A stretch of 27,987 nucleotides of DNA from NCBI GenBank assembly GCA_048201975.1, contig DBFBGQ010000060.1:1-27987 (forward strand). Reading direction: 5' to 3'. Each line of letters starts with the position of its first letter. Positions within the stretch are counted from its first letter, which is position 1. This document shows positions 1 through 8,387 of the stretch, piece by piece. Below the pieces are notes generated by a model, which did not search any database, was not told the origin of the DNA, and worked only from the letters and a program-made list of their open reading frames with translations. The DNA comes from Egerieenecus sp048201975. GTDB taxonomy: Bacteria > Bacillota > Clostridia > Christensenellales > Aristaeellaceae. The position numbers and the translations under genes were made by a program.

Positions 1-38
1 CGCCCCAGTGGAGCAGCGATCAGTTGCTGGCCCGGTAA

Positions 39-2960
39 TTGCTGGGGCTCACGTCCATCGCCCTGGGCGTATTGATCTTCCTGTCCGTGGCCATTTCCAT
101 GAATGGCGCCGTTTTCGCAGGCGCCCGGCAAATTTGCTACGGCCTGGCGGGCAGCCTCGCCTTTTTACTGCCCGTCATTCCGGTCTGGGGCGGCGTACTG
201 CTGATTCTCTCCACGCGGACGAAGCCTTCGCTGCGCGCCTGGGGACTTGCGGTACTGCTGTATCTGCTGGCGCTGAATCTGCTGAATCTGCTTTCCACCA
301 CCGGATCGCCGGCCACCTCCCTGATGAGCTATATCCGGCAATTAAACCTGGCGAAAAACTACGGCTCCGCCCCCGACGCCTATGAAGCGTTTCTGGCTCA
401 GGCGTACAATACCGGGGCCAACAGCCGCATGGGCGGCGGCCTGCTGGGGATGCTGCTCAGCTGGCCGCTGTGGAAGGTGCTGGGCATTGTGGGCGGCGTC
501 ATCGTGACGCTGCTGGCCATGGCCGGCTGCGGGGTGCTGCTGCTCCGCTTGGATATCAAGCAGCTGATGGAAAAGCTGCGCCACCGCAGCCAGCAGCACA
601 AGCAGGAGCAGCAGGAGCAACAGCGTCAGCTGACCCAACGTGAGCTGAATTATCTGCGCCAACAGGAGGTTGCCAAGCAACAGGCGCCTTATCCACCCCA
701 GTCCGCGCCTGTGCAAACAGGAAGCTACCCGCCCGCCACCGGACCCGTTCCCCCTGCCCAGCAGCCTTGGCCCGGCTATGCCCAGGGCGGGTATGCCGCG
801 CCGCCGGCCACCGGATACTATCCGCCCCAGCGCGGCGGCGCGCCGGAGCAAGGGAATGGGCAGCGGCAGGAAGCTGTCTATACCGGCGGATTCGTTCCCC
901 AGGAGGCCTATCAGGCGGAGTACGCGCCCATGAAGGGCGGCTATCTGTACGAGGAATTCGCAGATCAGCGCCAGTTGACCCAAGAGCGCACGGAGGAGCG
1001 GCGGCCCAAGCGATCCAAAATCTTTGGCCGCAAGAATGAGCGCGCCGCCGCGCCCGAACCGCCCATGGAGGAACCCGCCTGGCCGCCCATAGCGCCGCAA
1101 GAGGAGATCGCCTGGGAGCCGGCGGCGGGATACGCCCAGCAGACGGGCGCGCCGCAGTCCGCCGCCTATACGCCCCAGGAGACGCCCATCACCCATCGCC
1201 TGCATGCCATGCAGCAGCAGGCGCCCATTGAAACCCCTGCCGCTCCCCCCTATGAGGCCCCTGCCGCCCGGGTGGAGGCGGAGGCGACGCCGCCGGTAGG
1301 GCAGGCAGCGCAGCCCACGGTGCGGCAGCAGGAAAACCGGCTGCAGGGACGCTATCAGCCGGACGCGCCGGCCACCTCCGCCACCGCGCGAACGCCGGTG
1401 CTTCAGCAGGAAGACCGGCCCCAGGATATATGGGCCCCCGAATTAAAGCTCCCCCCTCGACGGGAGGGGATGGAGGCCGCGGCCGATGATCAGCCGCCTG
1501 TCCCCATCCCCTATGTCTATCCCAGCCTGGCGCTGCTGAAAACCCCCGCGCCGCCCAACCCGGCCGGCCAGGAGGAGGATGTTTTCCGCTCCCAGCGGCT
1601 GGAGGAAACGCTGAAATCCTTCAAAATTCCCGCCCGGGTGCGCCATGTAACCCATGGCCCGGCCATCTCCCGCTTTGAGCTGGAAATGGCCGCTGGCATC
1701 AAGGTGAACAAGGTCACAGAGCTGGACCGCAACATCGCCATGAACATGGAGGTGAAGTCCGTCCGCATTGAGGCTCCCATTCCCGGCAAATCCCTGGTGG
1801 GGGTCGAGGTGCCCAACAAGACCGTAACCCCCGTAACCCTGCGGGAGGTACTGGAAACCCGGGAGATGAAGGACCTCACCTCCCCCCTGGGCGTGGCCCT
1901 GGGCAAGGACATCGCCGGTTTACCCATCGTGTGCGACCTGGCCCGGATGCCGCATCTGCTCATCGCCGGCGCCACAGGCAGCGGTAAATCCGTGTGCGTG
2001 AACGCCATGATCAACTCCATCCTCTTCCGCTCCTCCCCCGAGCAGGTGCGCATGATTCTCGTGGACCCCAAGGTGGTGGAGCTGCAATGCTACAACGGCA
2101 TCCCTCACCTGCTGATCCCCGTGGTCAGCGATCCCCATAAGGCTGCGGGCGCGTTGAGCTGGGCGGTCACAGAAATGATGGAGCGCTACCAGAAGTTCAC
2201 CGACCGGGGCGTTCGGGAGATCACCGGCTACAACGCCGCCCTGGAAGAGGGCGAGCGGCCCATGCCCCGAATCCTGATCGTCATTGATGAGTTGGCCGAC
2301 CTGATGATGAGCTGCAAAAAAGAAGTGGAAGAATACATCTGCCGCCTGGCGCAGCTGGCCCGTGCCGCGGGCATCCATCTGGTGGTCGCCACCCAGCGCC
2401 CCTCCGTGGATGTGATTACCGGCCTGATCAAGGCAAACATCCCCAGCCGGATCGCCTTCAAGGTCTCCAGCAATGTGGACAGCCGCACCATCCTGGACCG
2501 CAACGGCGCGGAAAAGCTGCTGGGCTACGGCGATATGCTGTACCTGCCCAACGGCGAATTCACGCCCATCCGCGTCCAGGGCTGCTTCCTCACCGACAGC
2601 GAGGTAAACCGGGTCACCGACTTCATCCGCCAGCACAGCCAGGCGGACTACGATCCCGACGTGCTGGAAACCCTGGAGCGCAGCGCCGCGGAAGAAGATG
2701 GAGGCGCGGACATTGTGGACGCCGGGAATACCACCGAAGGGGTGGACCCGCTGCTGCCCGAAGCCATTGAAATGGCCATCATGGACGGGCAGACCTCCAT
2801 CTCCATGCTGCAGCGCCGCCTGCGCATCGGCTACGCCCGGGCGGGCCGGCTCATTGACGAGATGACCCGGCGGGGTGTGATCAGCTCCGCCGCTGGCGCC
2901 AAGCCCAGGCAGGTGCTGATTTCCCGAGAACAGTTTGAGCAGATGAGCTTCGAGGAATAG
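39..2960 (+). CDS. ftsK: FtsK/SpoIIIE-family DNA translocase
   Basis: This is a membrane-anchored, ATP-driven DNA pump that moves chromosome ends through the division or sporulation septum. About 973 residues are visible. The N-terminus has roughly four hydrophobic segments (residues 1-180), followed by a Q/P/A-rich linker (about 190-500). The motor domain has Walker A GATGSGKS at about 644-651 and Walker B ILIVIDELADLM at about 745-756. A C-terminal winged-helix gamma domain (about 905-970) normally reads KOPS/SRS-type polar sequences. The start is uncertain: TTG at 39 directly follows an in-frame TAA (36-38) and has no clear ribosome site. The same frame is open from the TAA back to the window edge, so the gene may begin upstream and carry a nonsense change or sequencing error. 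FtsK and SpoIIIE cannot be told apart here. Transcription probably ends at the hairpin at 3320-3351. Confidence 0.93.
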   Translation: MLGLTSIALGVLIFLSVAISMNGAVFAGARQICYGLAGSLAFLLPVIPVWGGVLLILSTRTKPSLRAWGLAVLLYLLALNLLNLLSTTGSPATSLMSYIRQLNLAKNYGSAPDAYEAFLAQAYNTGANSRMGGGLLGMLLSWPLWKVLGIVGGVIVTLLAMAGCGVLLLRLDIKQLMEKLRHRSQQHKQEQQEQQRQLTQRELNYLRQQEVAKQQAPYPPQSAPVQTGSYPPATGPVPPAQQPWPGYAQGGYAAPPATGYYPPQRGGAPEQGNGQRQEAVYTGGFVPQEAYQAEYAPMKGGYLYEEFADQRQLTQERTEERRPKRSKIFGRKNERAAAPEPPMEEPAWPPIAPQEEIAWEPAAGYAQQTGAPQSAAYTPQETPITHRLHAMQQQAPIETPAAPPYEAPAARVEAEATPPVGQAAQPTVRQQENRLQGRYQPDAPATSATARTPVLQQEDRPQDIWAPELKLPPRREGMEAAADDQPPVPIPYVYPSLALLKTPAPPNPAGQEEDVFRSQRLEETLKSFKIPARVRHVTHGPAISRFELEMAAGIKVNKVTELDRNIAMNMEVKSVRIEAPIPGKSLVGVEVPNKTVTPVTLREVLETREMKDLTSPLGVALGKDIAGLPIVCDLARMPHLLIAGATGSGKSVCVNAMINSILFRSSPEQVRMILVDPKVVELQCYNGIPHLLIPVVSDPHKAAGALSWAVTEMMERYQKFTDRGVREITGYNAALEEGERPMPRILIVIDELADLMMSCKKEVEEYICRLAQLARAAGIHLVVATQRPSVDVITGLIKANIPSRIAFKVSSNVDSRTILDRNGAEKLLGYGDMLYLPNGEFTPIRVQGCFLTDSEVNRVTDFIRQHSQADYDPDVLETLERSAAEEDGGADIVDAGNTTEGVDPLLPEAIEMAIMDGQTSISMLQRRLRIGYARAGRLIDEMTRRGVISSAAGAKPRQVLISREQFEQMSFEE

Positions 2961-3319
2961 CCCTGCCGGCCCAAGCGGCTGCAGGAGCTACCGTCAGGGG
3001 CTTCTCCCTGATTGCCACGCGGGCCATACATCGTGCGCCTGCGAAGCGGGACGTTTCTTCTTGATGACGCTGGAAAAAAGGCACGGCTTTTCTCAACAGA
3101 CAACGCGGCCCGAAGGGCGGCACAGCGTGTCGAAAAAGTGGGGAAACCCACTTTTTCGAGGGAGCAGCTTCGGCCAACCAGAGGTCGTCCGAAGTTGTAA
3201 GGAATTGATTTTGCAAGCAAAATCAATCACCCGCGAAGCCGGCGGAGCCGGCTTACACGAATAGAAGTCGAAGGGGCTGCGGCCCCTCCGACGCCTCTGG
3301 GGAGTTTTTTGACAGCCTG
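2961..3319. repeat. Hairpin-rich intergenic segment without a supported gene
   Basis: This gap between two convergent genes holds a run of inverted repeats. They are a perfect 13-bp stem at 3130-3142/3147-3159, an 11-bp stem with a very small loop at 3204-3214/3217-3227, a 7-bp stem at 3037-independent position 3237-3243/3247-3253, and a GC-rich stem at 3267-3277/3282-3292 with one mismatch. Short open frames here lack ribosome sites and seem to be produced by the palindromes. The layout looks like a dispersed structured intergenic element. A segment with similar architecture lies at 17430-17530. That the two are related is inference. Confidence 0.5.
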
Positions 3320-3351
3320 AAGCGGGATGCCTCCCAAGGGGCATCCCGCTT
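3320..3351. terminator. Hairpin between convergent ftsK and transporter operon
   Basis: A perfect 12-bp inverted repeat (3320-3331 pairs with 3340-3351, 8-nt loop) lies between two genes that end facing each other. On the plus strand it is followed by a T-rich but interrupted tail, so it probably ends the translocase transcript. It may also stop the transporter mRNA from the other side, although no clean T run follows in that direction. Confidence 0.6.
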
Positions 3352-3394
3352 GTTTCTGTTTGCAGAGCGACTTGTGGCAAACCTTTGCGCTTGC

Positions 3395-4240
3395 TTAGCC
3401 CTTGATGCCGGTGGAGGCAATGCCTTCCACCAGGGATTTCTGGAAAATCAGGAAGATAATGGTCGCCGGCACAATGGACAGCGTGGACATGGCCAGCGTG
3501 GAACCGATGTCCGAGCCGGAAGAGGGATCGTTGAACAGCTGCAGCGCCAGGGACACAGGGCGCATGCTGGCCCGATTGACGTACAGCAGCGCGGAAAGGT
3601 AATCATCCCAGCGCCAGATGAAGGAGAAAATGGCCGAGGTGACCAGCGCGGGCACGATCAGCGGAAGAATGATGCGGAAAAAGATGCCATAATAGGAGCA
3701 GCCGTCGATCTTCGCGGCTTCGTCCAGGGTCTTGGGGATGCCGCCGATGAAGTTCATGATCAGGTAGACGAAGAAGCCCTGGATGGCGAAGAAGTATGGC
3801 AGGATCATCGGGTAGTAGGTGCCCACCCAGTTCAGGTGACGGTACCACATGAACTGCGGGATCATCAGGATCTGCGCGGGGAGCATCATGGTGGAGAGCA
3901 CCAGAACGAACAGCAGGCCCCGGAGCTTGAACTTCAGCCGCTGCAGCGCATAAGCCACAAAGGCCGAGGACATCAGCGTGCCAAAGGTGGAGGACAGGGA
4001 AATAATAAACGAGTTCAGGAAGAACGTACCAAAGGTGTAACCCATGAATCCCTGCCAGCCCCGGACATAGTTGTCCAACGTCCAGGTGCTGGGGATTAAG
4101 TTAGCGGCGGTGGGAAGCACCATTTCCGTGGGCTTGAAGGAGGAGAGGATCATCCACAGCAACGGGTAGATCATCACCAGCGCGCCAAAGAGTACGAGAA
4201 TATGATAGATTCCCTCCTGGTAGCGTTTCTTGCCTACCAT
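3395..4240 (-). CDS. Carbohydrate ABC transporter permease, MalG type
   Basis: This is the second membrane subunit of a CUT1-type sugar importer. The 281 residues contain six hydrophobic segments, beginning with YHILVLFGALVMIYPLLWMI near the N-terminus. The EAA loop, read as DEAAKIDGCSYYGIFFRIILP at about 170-190, contacts the ATPase. The C-terminal ending (VEGIASTGIKG) is typical of MalG-like permeases. The ATG follows an AAGGTG ribosome site and lies 19 bp after the upstream permease stop, so the two are co-transcribed. No ATP-binding subunit is encoded beside it. CUT1 systems often use a shared MsiK/MsmK-type ATPase encoded elsewhere. The substrate cannot be read from sequence. The linked GH4 enzyme suggests an alpha-linked oligosaccharide. 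Confidence 0.93.
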   Translation of the reverse strand: MVGKKRYQEGIYHILVLFGALVMIYPLLWMILSSFKPTEMVLPTAANLIPSTWTLDNYVRGWQGFMGYTFGTFFLNSFIISLSSTFGTLMSSAFVAYALQRLKFKLRGLLFVLVLSTMMLPAQILMIPQFMWYRHLNWVGTYYPMILPYFFAIQGFFVYLIMNFIGGIPKTLDEAAKIDGCSYYGIFFRIILPLIVPALVTSAIFSFIWRWDDYLSALLYVNRASMRPVSLALQLFNDPSSGSDIGSTLAMSTLSIVPATIIFLIFQKSLVEGIASTGIKG

Positions 4241-4259
4241 GCTTGCGCACCTTCTTTCA

Positions 4260-5183
4260 TCAATCGTCGTATACCCATTTGCTCCGGCTCCAGAACAGCA
4301 GCGCCGTTACCACCGACACAATGATCAGCATGATCCATGCCAGCGCCGACGCATACCCCATTTGGCTCTTGCCTACGGCGGGGAAAGCCTTCTGATACTG
4401 ATAAACGGTGTAGAACAGCGTGGACTTTCTGGGATCGCCGTTGGTGATCAGCTTACACTGGGTGAAAGCCAGGAAGGAATTGATGGTCTGCTGTACCAGG
4501 TTAAAGAAAATGGTGGGTGTCAGCAGCGGCAGGGTTACCTTCCAGAACTGCTGCCAGCTGTTGGCGCCATCCACATGGGAGGCTTCGTACAGTTCACGGG
4601 GAATCTGCTTGAGGGCAGCCAGGAAAATCAGCATGGAGGAACCGAACTGCCATACGGTCAGGATGATCAGCACCCAGATGGCCGGACCCTCGCTGAACCA
4701 GTTGTATCCGGTAAGGAAAGGAAAGATCTGTCCCAGCAACGCATTGATGGTGCCGTTGGCTTCGAACAGCCGCCGCCACAGTATGGCCACAGCCACGGAG
4801 CCGCCGATGATGGAGGGCAGGTAGTAGGTCGCCCGGTAAAAGGGCACCGCCTTGCTCTCATGGTTCAGGATCAGCGCCACGATTAGCGCAAAAATCACCT
4901 TCAGCGGCGTGCCGATCAATGCGTAGTAGCAGGTGACGGTAAGGGACTTGGTGAAGGTGGCGTCATCGGTAAGTATTTTGATGTAGTTGTCCAAGCCAAT
5001 CCATTCCGGGGCGTTTTGAATGTCATATTTGCAGAAGGAATAGAACAGGGAAAGCCCCATGGGGATGACCATAAACATCAAAAAGCCGAAGATAAACGGT
5101 AGGCTGAACATGTATCCCGCGGTACTCTCCTGATTCAGCCAGGATGCAAGATTTCTCTTGGGCCGGTTGGATAGGGCAGTCAT
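4260..5183 (-). CDS. Carbohydrate ABC transporter permease, MalF type
   Basis: This is the first membrane subunit of the CUT1 sugar importer, 307 residues from the chosen start. An AAGGAGG ribosome site lies 10 nt before the ATG at 5183, which is why this start is preferred over the ATG at 5210. Six membrane segments are visible, the first around GYMFSLPFIFGFLMFMVIPM. The EAA loop reads ELYEASHVDGANSWQQFWKVTLP at about 210-230. The protein should pair with the MalG-type permease downstream and receive sugar from the binding protein encoded upstream. A hairpin at 5226-5254 separates it from the binding-protein gene and may lower permease expression relative to the binding protein, a common arrangement in such operons. 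Confidence 0.93.
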   Translation of the reverse strand: MTALSNRPKRNLASWLNQESTAGYMFSLPFIFGFLMFMVIPMGLSLFYSFCKYDIQNAPEWIGLDNYIKILTDDATFTKSLTVTCYYALIGTPLKVIFALIVALILNHESKAVPFYRATYYLPSIIGGSVAVAILWRRLFEANGTINALLGQIFPFLTGYNWFSEGPAIWVLIILTVWQFGSSMLIFLAALKQIPRELYEASHVDGANSWQQFWKVTLPLLTPTIFFNLVQQTINSFLAFTQCKLITNGDPRKSTLFYTVYQYQKAFPAVGKSQMGYASALAWIMLIIVSVVTALLFWSRSKWVYDD

Positions 5184-5225
5184 GACGTGCGTACCTCCTT
5201 GCTGGAACATCCAGGGGGGATAGAG

Positions 5226-5254
5226 AAGAGGAGGGCGATAAACGCCCCCCTCTT
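5226..5254 (-). terminator. Intercistronic attenuator-like hairpin
   Basis: A 12-bp stem with one mismatch (5226-5237 with 5243-5254) lies between the binding-protein stop codon and the MalF-type permease. No long T run follows, so it is more likely an mRNA-stabilising or partly terminating hairpin than a full terminator. Confidence 0.5.
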
Positions 5255-5303
5255 AATTCATCTGGCGCTGTCAGGGATGGCAAAGCGCCTGCAAGCAGAG
5301 GGC

Positions 5304-6641
5304 TTAATAGCTCTCGGCAATTTCGTTGATGCCGTCCACCAGCGTTTCAGCCGCTTCCTCCGCGGTGATAGAAGCGCCCTTGAGCAGGCATTCCTCGGAC
5401 ATCAGCTGGATGTACTCGGTCTGGGCGGTGCCAGCGTAGCTTGGCAGCGGCGGGAAGATGGGGCTGCTGTTTTTTTCCACAAAGGCCAGATACTCCACCG
5501 CGATGCCGTAGGTGGGATCCACCTCGTTCACCGCGTCGGCGATGGCCGCAGCCACTTCGCTGTTGGCGGGCACGCCGCGCTCGGCGCGCAGAATCTCATT
5601 GCCCTTCACGTCGTTGATCAGGTAGTTCAGGATGGCCACCGCCAGGTCGGGATTTTCCGCGTCGGTGGTGACGGAGAAGAACTGGCCGGGCTTGAGGTAG
5701 TTGGAGGCCACAGGATCCAGGGAAGGCCAGGTGGAGATGCCCAGCTCAATGCCGTCGGCGGTTGCGGCAGTCTGGTACGCGGCGATCTGGTTGGAGAAGG
5801 CCAGGGTGCACCAGCAGCGCACGTCGTTGGTAGCGCCATAAACCAGCGGATACTGGGCCAGGTCGGCGGTGTTCACGCCAGCCAGCTTGTCGGTGTCAAA
5901 CATCCAGCCCTCAGCCACGCCATCCAGCAGCCGCTGATAGTAGCCGGTCATTTCCTCAGCGTTAGGCAGCAGGCCGTTGGCATCCCACAGGGCGGTGTAG
6001 CCCAGGCTGCGGGCGTAGTAGGTCAGGGGATTTTCGGAGTTGCCGTCGCCGTAGATCACGCCCACGCCGGTCTCGTCGTAGATCTTGCGGGAGATCTCCA
6101 CGAACTCGTCCCAGGTGATATTTTGGGGCACTTCGATGCCCAGGGAATCGGTCAGGGTCTTGTTGTAGAGCATGGCCGGGGCGTTCACGCCGGCGCAGAT
6201 AGCGTACAGGCCGTCGCCCACCTTACCGGTGTCGATGATGTTCTGCGGCACCTTCGACAGGTCCAGCGCGCCGCTTTCCACATAGGGGGTCAGGTCCAGC
6301 AGATCGTCGGCCTCCACCCACTGCTCGATGTAGGCGTAGTCCTGCTGCATCAGGTCGGGCAGGTCGTTGTTGGCCGCATAGGTGCTCATCAGCGCCCAGT
6401 AGTTGTTCCAGCTCTGCGTATTCAGGTTGAAGGTGATGTTGGGATAGTTCTCGGTGAAATAGTCCGTGGCGGCCTTGGTCACTTCATCGCGGACCTGATT
6501 GCCCCACCAGCCGAAGCCGATTTCCACCTCTCCGGCGGTCGCGGGATCATAGGTGCCCACCGCCAACCCCTCGCCCAGGGCAGGTACAGCCAAGCACAGC
6601 GTCAGAAGAAAGGAAAGTGCGACAACCAAAAGCTTTTTCAT
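5304..6641 (-). CDS. Extracellular carbohydrate-binding protein (ABC, family 1)
   Basis: This solute-binding protein of 445 residues captures the sugar outside the membrane for the two permeases downstream. The start at 6641 is fixed by AAGGAGG eight nucleotides before ATG, and the protein opens with MKKLLVVALSFLLTLCLAVP, a clear Sec signal peptide. The mature part has the usual two-lobe features: a WGNQVRDEVTKAATDYFTENYPNI region early on, and aromatic-rich stretches such as QSWNNYW that often stack on sugars. There is no classical L-[AS]-[GA]-C lipobox. A signal-peptidase I site after ALG (followed by EGLAVG) looks more likely, which is unusual for a Gram-positive binding protein that is normally lipid-anchored. 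The gene lies 130 bp beyond the GH4 terminator and so probably has its own promoter. Confidence 0.92.
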   Translation of the reverse strand: MKKLLVVALSFLLTLCLAVPALGEGLAVGTYDPATAGEVEIGFGWWGNQVRDEVTKAATDYFTENYPNITFNLNTQSWNNYWALMSTYAANNDLPDLMQQDYAYIEQWVEADDLLDLTPYVESGALDLSKVPQNIIDTGKVGDGLYAICAGVNAPAMLYNKTLTDSLGIEVPQNITWDEFVEISRKIYDETGVGVIYGDGNSENPLTYYARSLGYTALWDANGLLPNAEEMTGYYQRLLDGVAEGWMFDTDKLAGVNTADLAQYPLVYGATNDVRCWCTLAFSNQIAAYQTAATADGIELGISTWPSLDPVASNYLKPGQFFSVTTDAENPDLAVAILNYLINDVKGNEILRAERGVPANSEVAAAIADAVNEVDPTYGIAVEYLAFVEKNSSPIFPPLPSYAGTAQTEYIQLMSEECLLKGASITAEEAAETLVDGINEIAESY

Positions 6642-6770
6642 CGGGTCATCCTCCTTCATATGCAGATGTAAACGAACCATGAATGCATAGGGGCTATGGG
6701 AAAGTCAATGGCTTCGTGCCGGAAATCCCCTGCCAGCACCACTGAGAATTTCCACACCGGTGGAGGAACG

Positions 6771-6808
6771 AAAAAAAAGGCATGCGGCCCGGATGGGGAC
6801 CGCATGCC
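6771..6808 (-). terminator. Rho-independent terminator of the GH4 gene
   Basis: On the minus strand a perfect 9-bp stem (GGCATGCGG with CCGCATGCC, arms at 6800-6808 and 6779-6787) is followed by eight T residues (A run at 6771-6778 on the plus strand). It lies just after the glycosidase stop codon and separates that gene from the transporter operon. Confidence 0.9.
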
Positions 6809-6821
6809 TGACAATGTATAT

Positions 6822-8216
6822 TTATTCAAACCACTGCTTGGGCAGATACTTGCGCTGCGCCTCCAGCAGGTCATCAAGGAGCTTCTTGCCATCCTGGAGG
6901 GTGACGTGGCCCATCTGCGGATCGTTCATCAGGGTATTCAGGGCCAGCTGACGGTCGCAGGTCAGCGCGGCGCGTACCGTGGCCTCCTGGTTGAGCACCT
7001 GGCGGGTCACCAGGGCGTCGATGCCCATGGGCAGGCTGCCCGCATGAATGGGGGCGATGCTGTCCCGGCGGAACAGGGCGTTGGTTTCCACCACCGCGTC
7101 CAGGGGCAGGTTGGTGATCTGTCCACGGTTGGGGATGTTCACGTTGGATACCATTTCGCCCAGGCCCAGCAGCGCCTTGATGAGCAGGTGCCCTTCCTCG
7201 CCGGAGCCCTTCATATCCAGCTCCTCTTCGCCGGAGAGCAGGCGGTCCCGGCGGGCCAGGCGCTCCTTCAGGTCGTTCTTGCGCCAAGCCACGGTGGTCA
7301 GGCCAAAGCCCCAGGAGCGCACGGTTTCCGGATCCTTCAGGTACCAGGGAGGCAGGAACTCCACCAGATGCCGGTCGCCCGCCGCGGCGATGAGGCCGTA
7401 GCGCAGGAACAGGTCAAACTTTACCTTGTGGCTGCACACAAAGGAGTTGTTCATCCAGTTGTCATCCATGCCCTTGGTGAAGCCGCTGTCCCGGTACTTC
7501 TCGGCAAATTTGCGATACATGGGGAACAGGTCCATGCCCTGGTAGGTGGCGCTGTTCAGCCAGGTGAAGTGGTTGATGCCGATGACCCCGGTGTGGATCT
7601 CCTGCCGGGTGACGCCGGGAATGCCGTATTCCTCCTCCAGCATGGCGCACAGCAGCTTCTGGGTGCCGAACACCTCGTGGCAGCAACCGAAGGCCTTGAT
7701 CTGCGGGAAGGTGGCGTACAGGGTGCGCATGCAGGTGGTCATGGGGTTGGTGTAGTTGATTACCCAGGCGTTGGGGGCGTAGGCCTTGACGGCCTCGGCA
7801 ATCTCCGCCATCATGGGCAGGGTGCGCATGGCGCGGCTCAGGCCGCCGGGGCCCGCCGTGTCGCCCACGGACTGCCACACGCCCAGCCGCTCGGGCAGGT
7901 GCACGTCCGCCTCCATCTCGTCAAAGGTGCCGGGCAGAATGGAAATCACCACAAAGTCCGCGCCGGTCATGGCTTCCTGCAGGGAGCCCGACACGGTGTA
8001 GCTCCAGTGCGCCTTGGCTTCCGGATGCTCAGCCAGCTTCCGGCCGATGATGGCGTTCTTCTCCGCCGCGTCCCGGTCAATGTCGTACAGGCGCACCGTG
8101 CCCTCCATCTGACCGTCGCCGGTCAGGTCGGTCATGAAGCCCCAGGCCCAGCCGCGGGAACCGCCGCCCACGTAAGCGATCTGCAAATCCAGCACCTTGC
8201 CGTTTTCGTACCGCAT
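6822..8216 (-). CDS. GH4 NAD-dependent alpha-glycosidase
   Basis: This glycoside hydrolase family 4 enzyme has 464 residues, a normal length. Members use NAD and a divalent metal to cleave alpha-glucosides, alpha-galactosides, glucuronides or phosphorylated sugars by an oxidation-elimination route. Seen here are a Rossmann nucleotide-binding motif IAYVGGGSRGWAWGF (about 13-27), NYTNPM at 154-159, and the metal-ligand motifs CCHE (Cys179, His180) and GINHF (His216). An AGGAGG site nine nucleotides before the ATG at 8216 sets the start. The neighbouring sugar importer and divergent AraC regulator suggest it degrades the imported substrate in the cytoplasm. Because the importer is an ABC system and not a PTS, an unphosphorylated alpha-glucoside or alpha-galactoside is more likely than a 6-phospho sugar. 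Exact specificity is not determined. Confidence 0.92.
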   Translation of the reverse strand: MRYENGKVLDLQIAYVGGGSRGWAWGFMTDLTGDGQMEGTVRLYDIDRDAAEKNAIIGRKLAEHPEAKAHWSYTVSGSLQEAMTGADFVVISILPGTFDEMEADVHLPERLGVWQSVGDTAGPGGLSRAMRTLPMMAEIAEAVKAYAPNAWVINYTNPMTTCMRTLYATFPQIKAFGCCHEVFGTQKLLCAMLEEEYGIPGVTRQEIHTGVIGINHFTWLNSATYQGMDLFPMYRKFAEKYRDSGFTKGMDDNWMNNSFVCSHKVKFDLFLRYGLIAAAGDRHLVEFLPPWYLKDPETVRSWGFGLTTVAWRKNDLKERLARRDRLLSGEEELDMKGSGEEGHLLIKALLGLGEMVSNVNIPNRGQITNLPLDAVVETNALFRRDSIAPIHAGSLPMGIDALVTRQVLNQEATVRAALTCDRQLALNTLMNDPQMGHVTLQDGKKLLDDLLEAQRKYLPKQWFE

Positions 8217-8267
8217 GGAAGCTTTCCTCCTTCGCCCCCGGGGGAGCGCTCGCAATTCTTCCTGCAC

Positions 8268-8364
8268 AGTATAGCGCAAGAAAAGCGCGATTTCTCCGCT
8301 TTTTGTGTGCTCATTCACCGTTTCTTGATTTTTCTTGCGCTTTTTGCGACGGCTGTGCTATACT
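8268..8364. promoter_or_regulatory. Divergent promoters with AraC-type inverted repeat
   Basis: For the plus-strand regulator, TTGCGC (8335-8340), an 18-bp spacer and TATACT (8359-8364) form a good promoter. For the minus-strand glycosidase, TATACT lies at 8268-8273 with no good -35 box, as expected for an activator-dependent promoter. A perfect 12-bp inverted repeat (8273-8284 and 8330-8341, unit TTTTCTTGCGCT) places one arm next to the glycosidase -10 box and one over the regulator -35 box. This is a likely binding site pair for the AraC protein encoded alongside, giving activation in one direction and autorepression in the other. Confidence 0.6.
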
Positions 8365-8387
8365 GCTGCACAGAGGAGGGGAAACCT

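Noticed and set aside
3012..3264. Small plus-strand frames in the gap after the translocase
   Set aside because: They run through palindromes, lack ribosome sites and overlap each other in several frames. A structured non-coding repeat explains them better.
5187..6671. A 494-codon plus-strand frame opposite the binding protein gene
   Set aside because: It is the antisense of a well-supported gene with a signal peptide and a ribosome site. It is rich in H, G and Q as expected from a GC-rich shadow frame.
6696..8387. An upstream extension of the AraC frame
   Set aside because: It crosses the GH4 gene in antisense and the divergent promoter. The GTG at 8388 has a strong ribosome site and begins the conserved domain.
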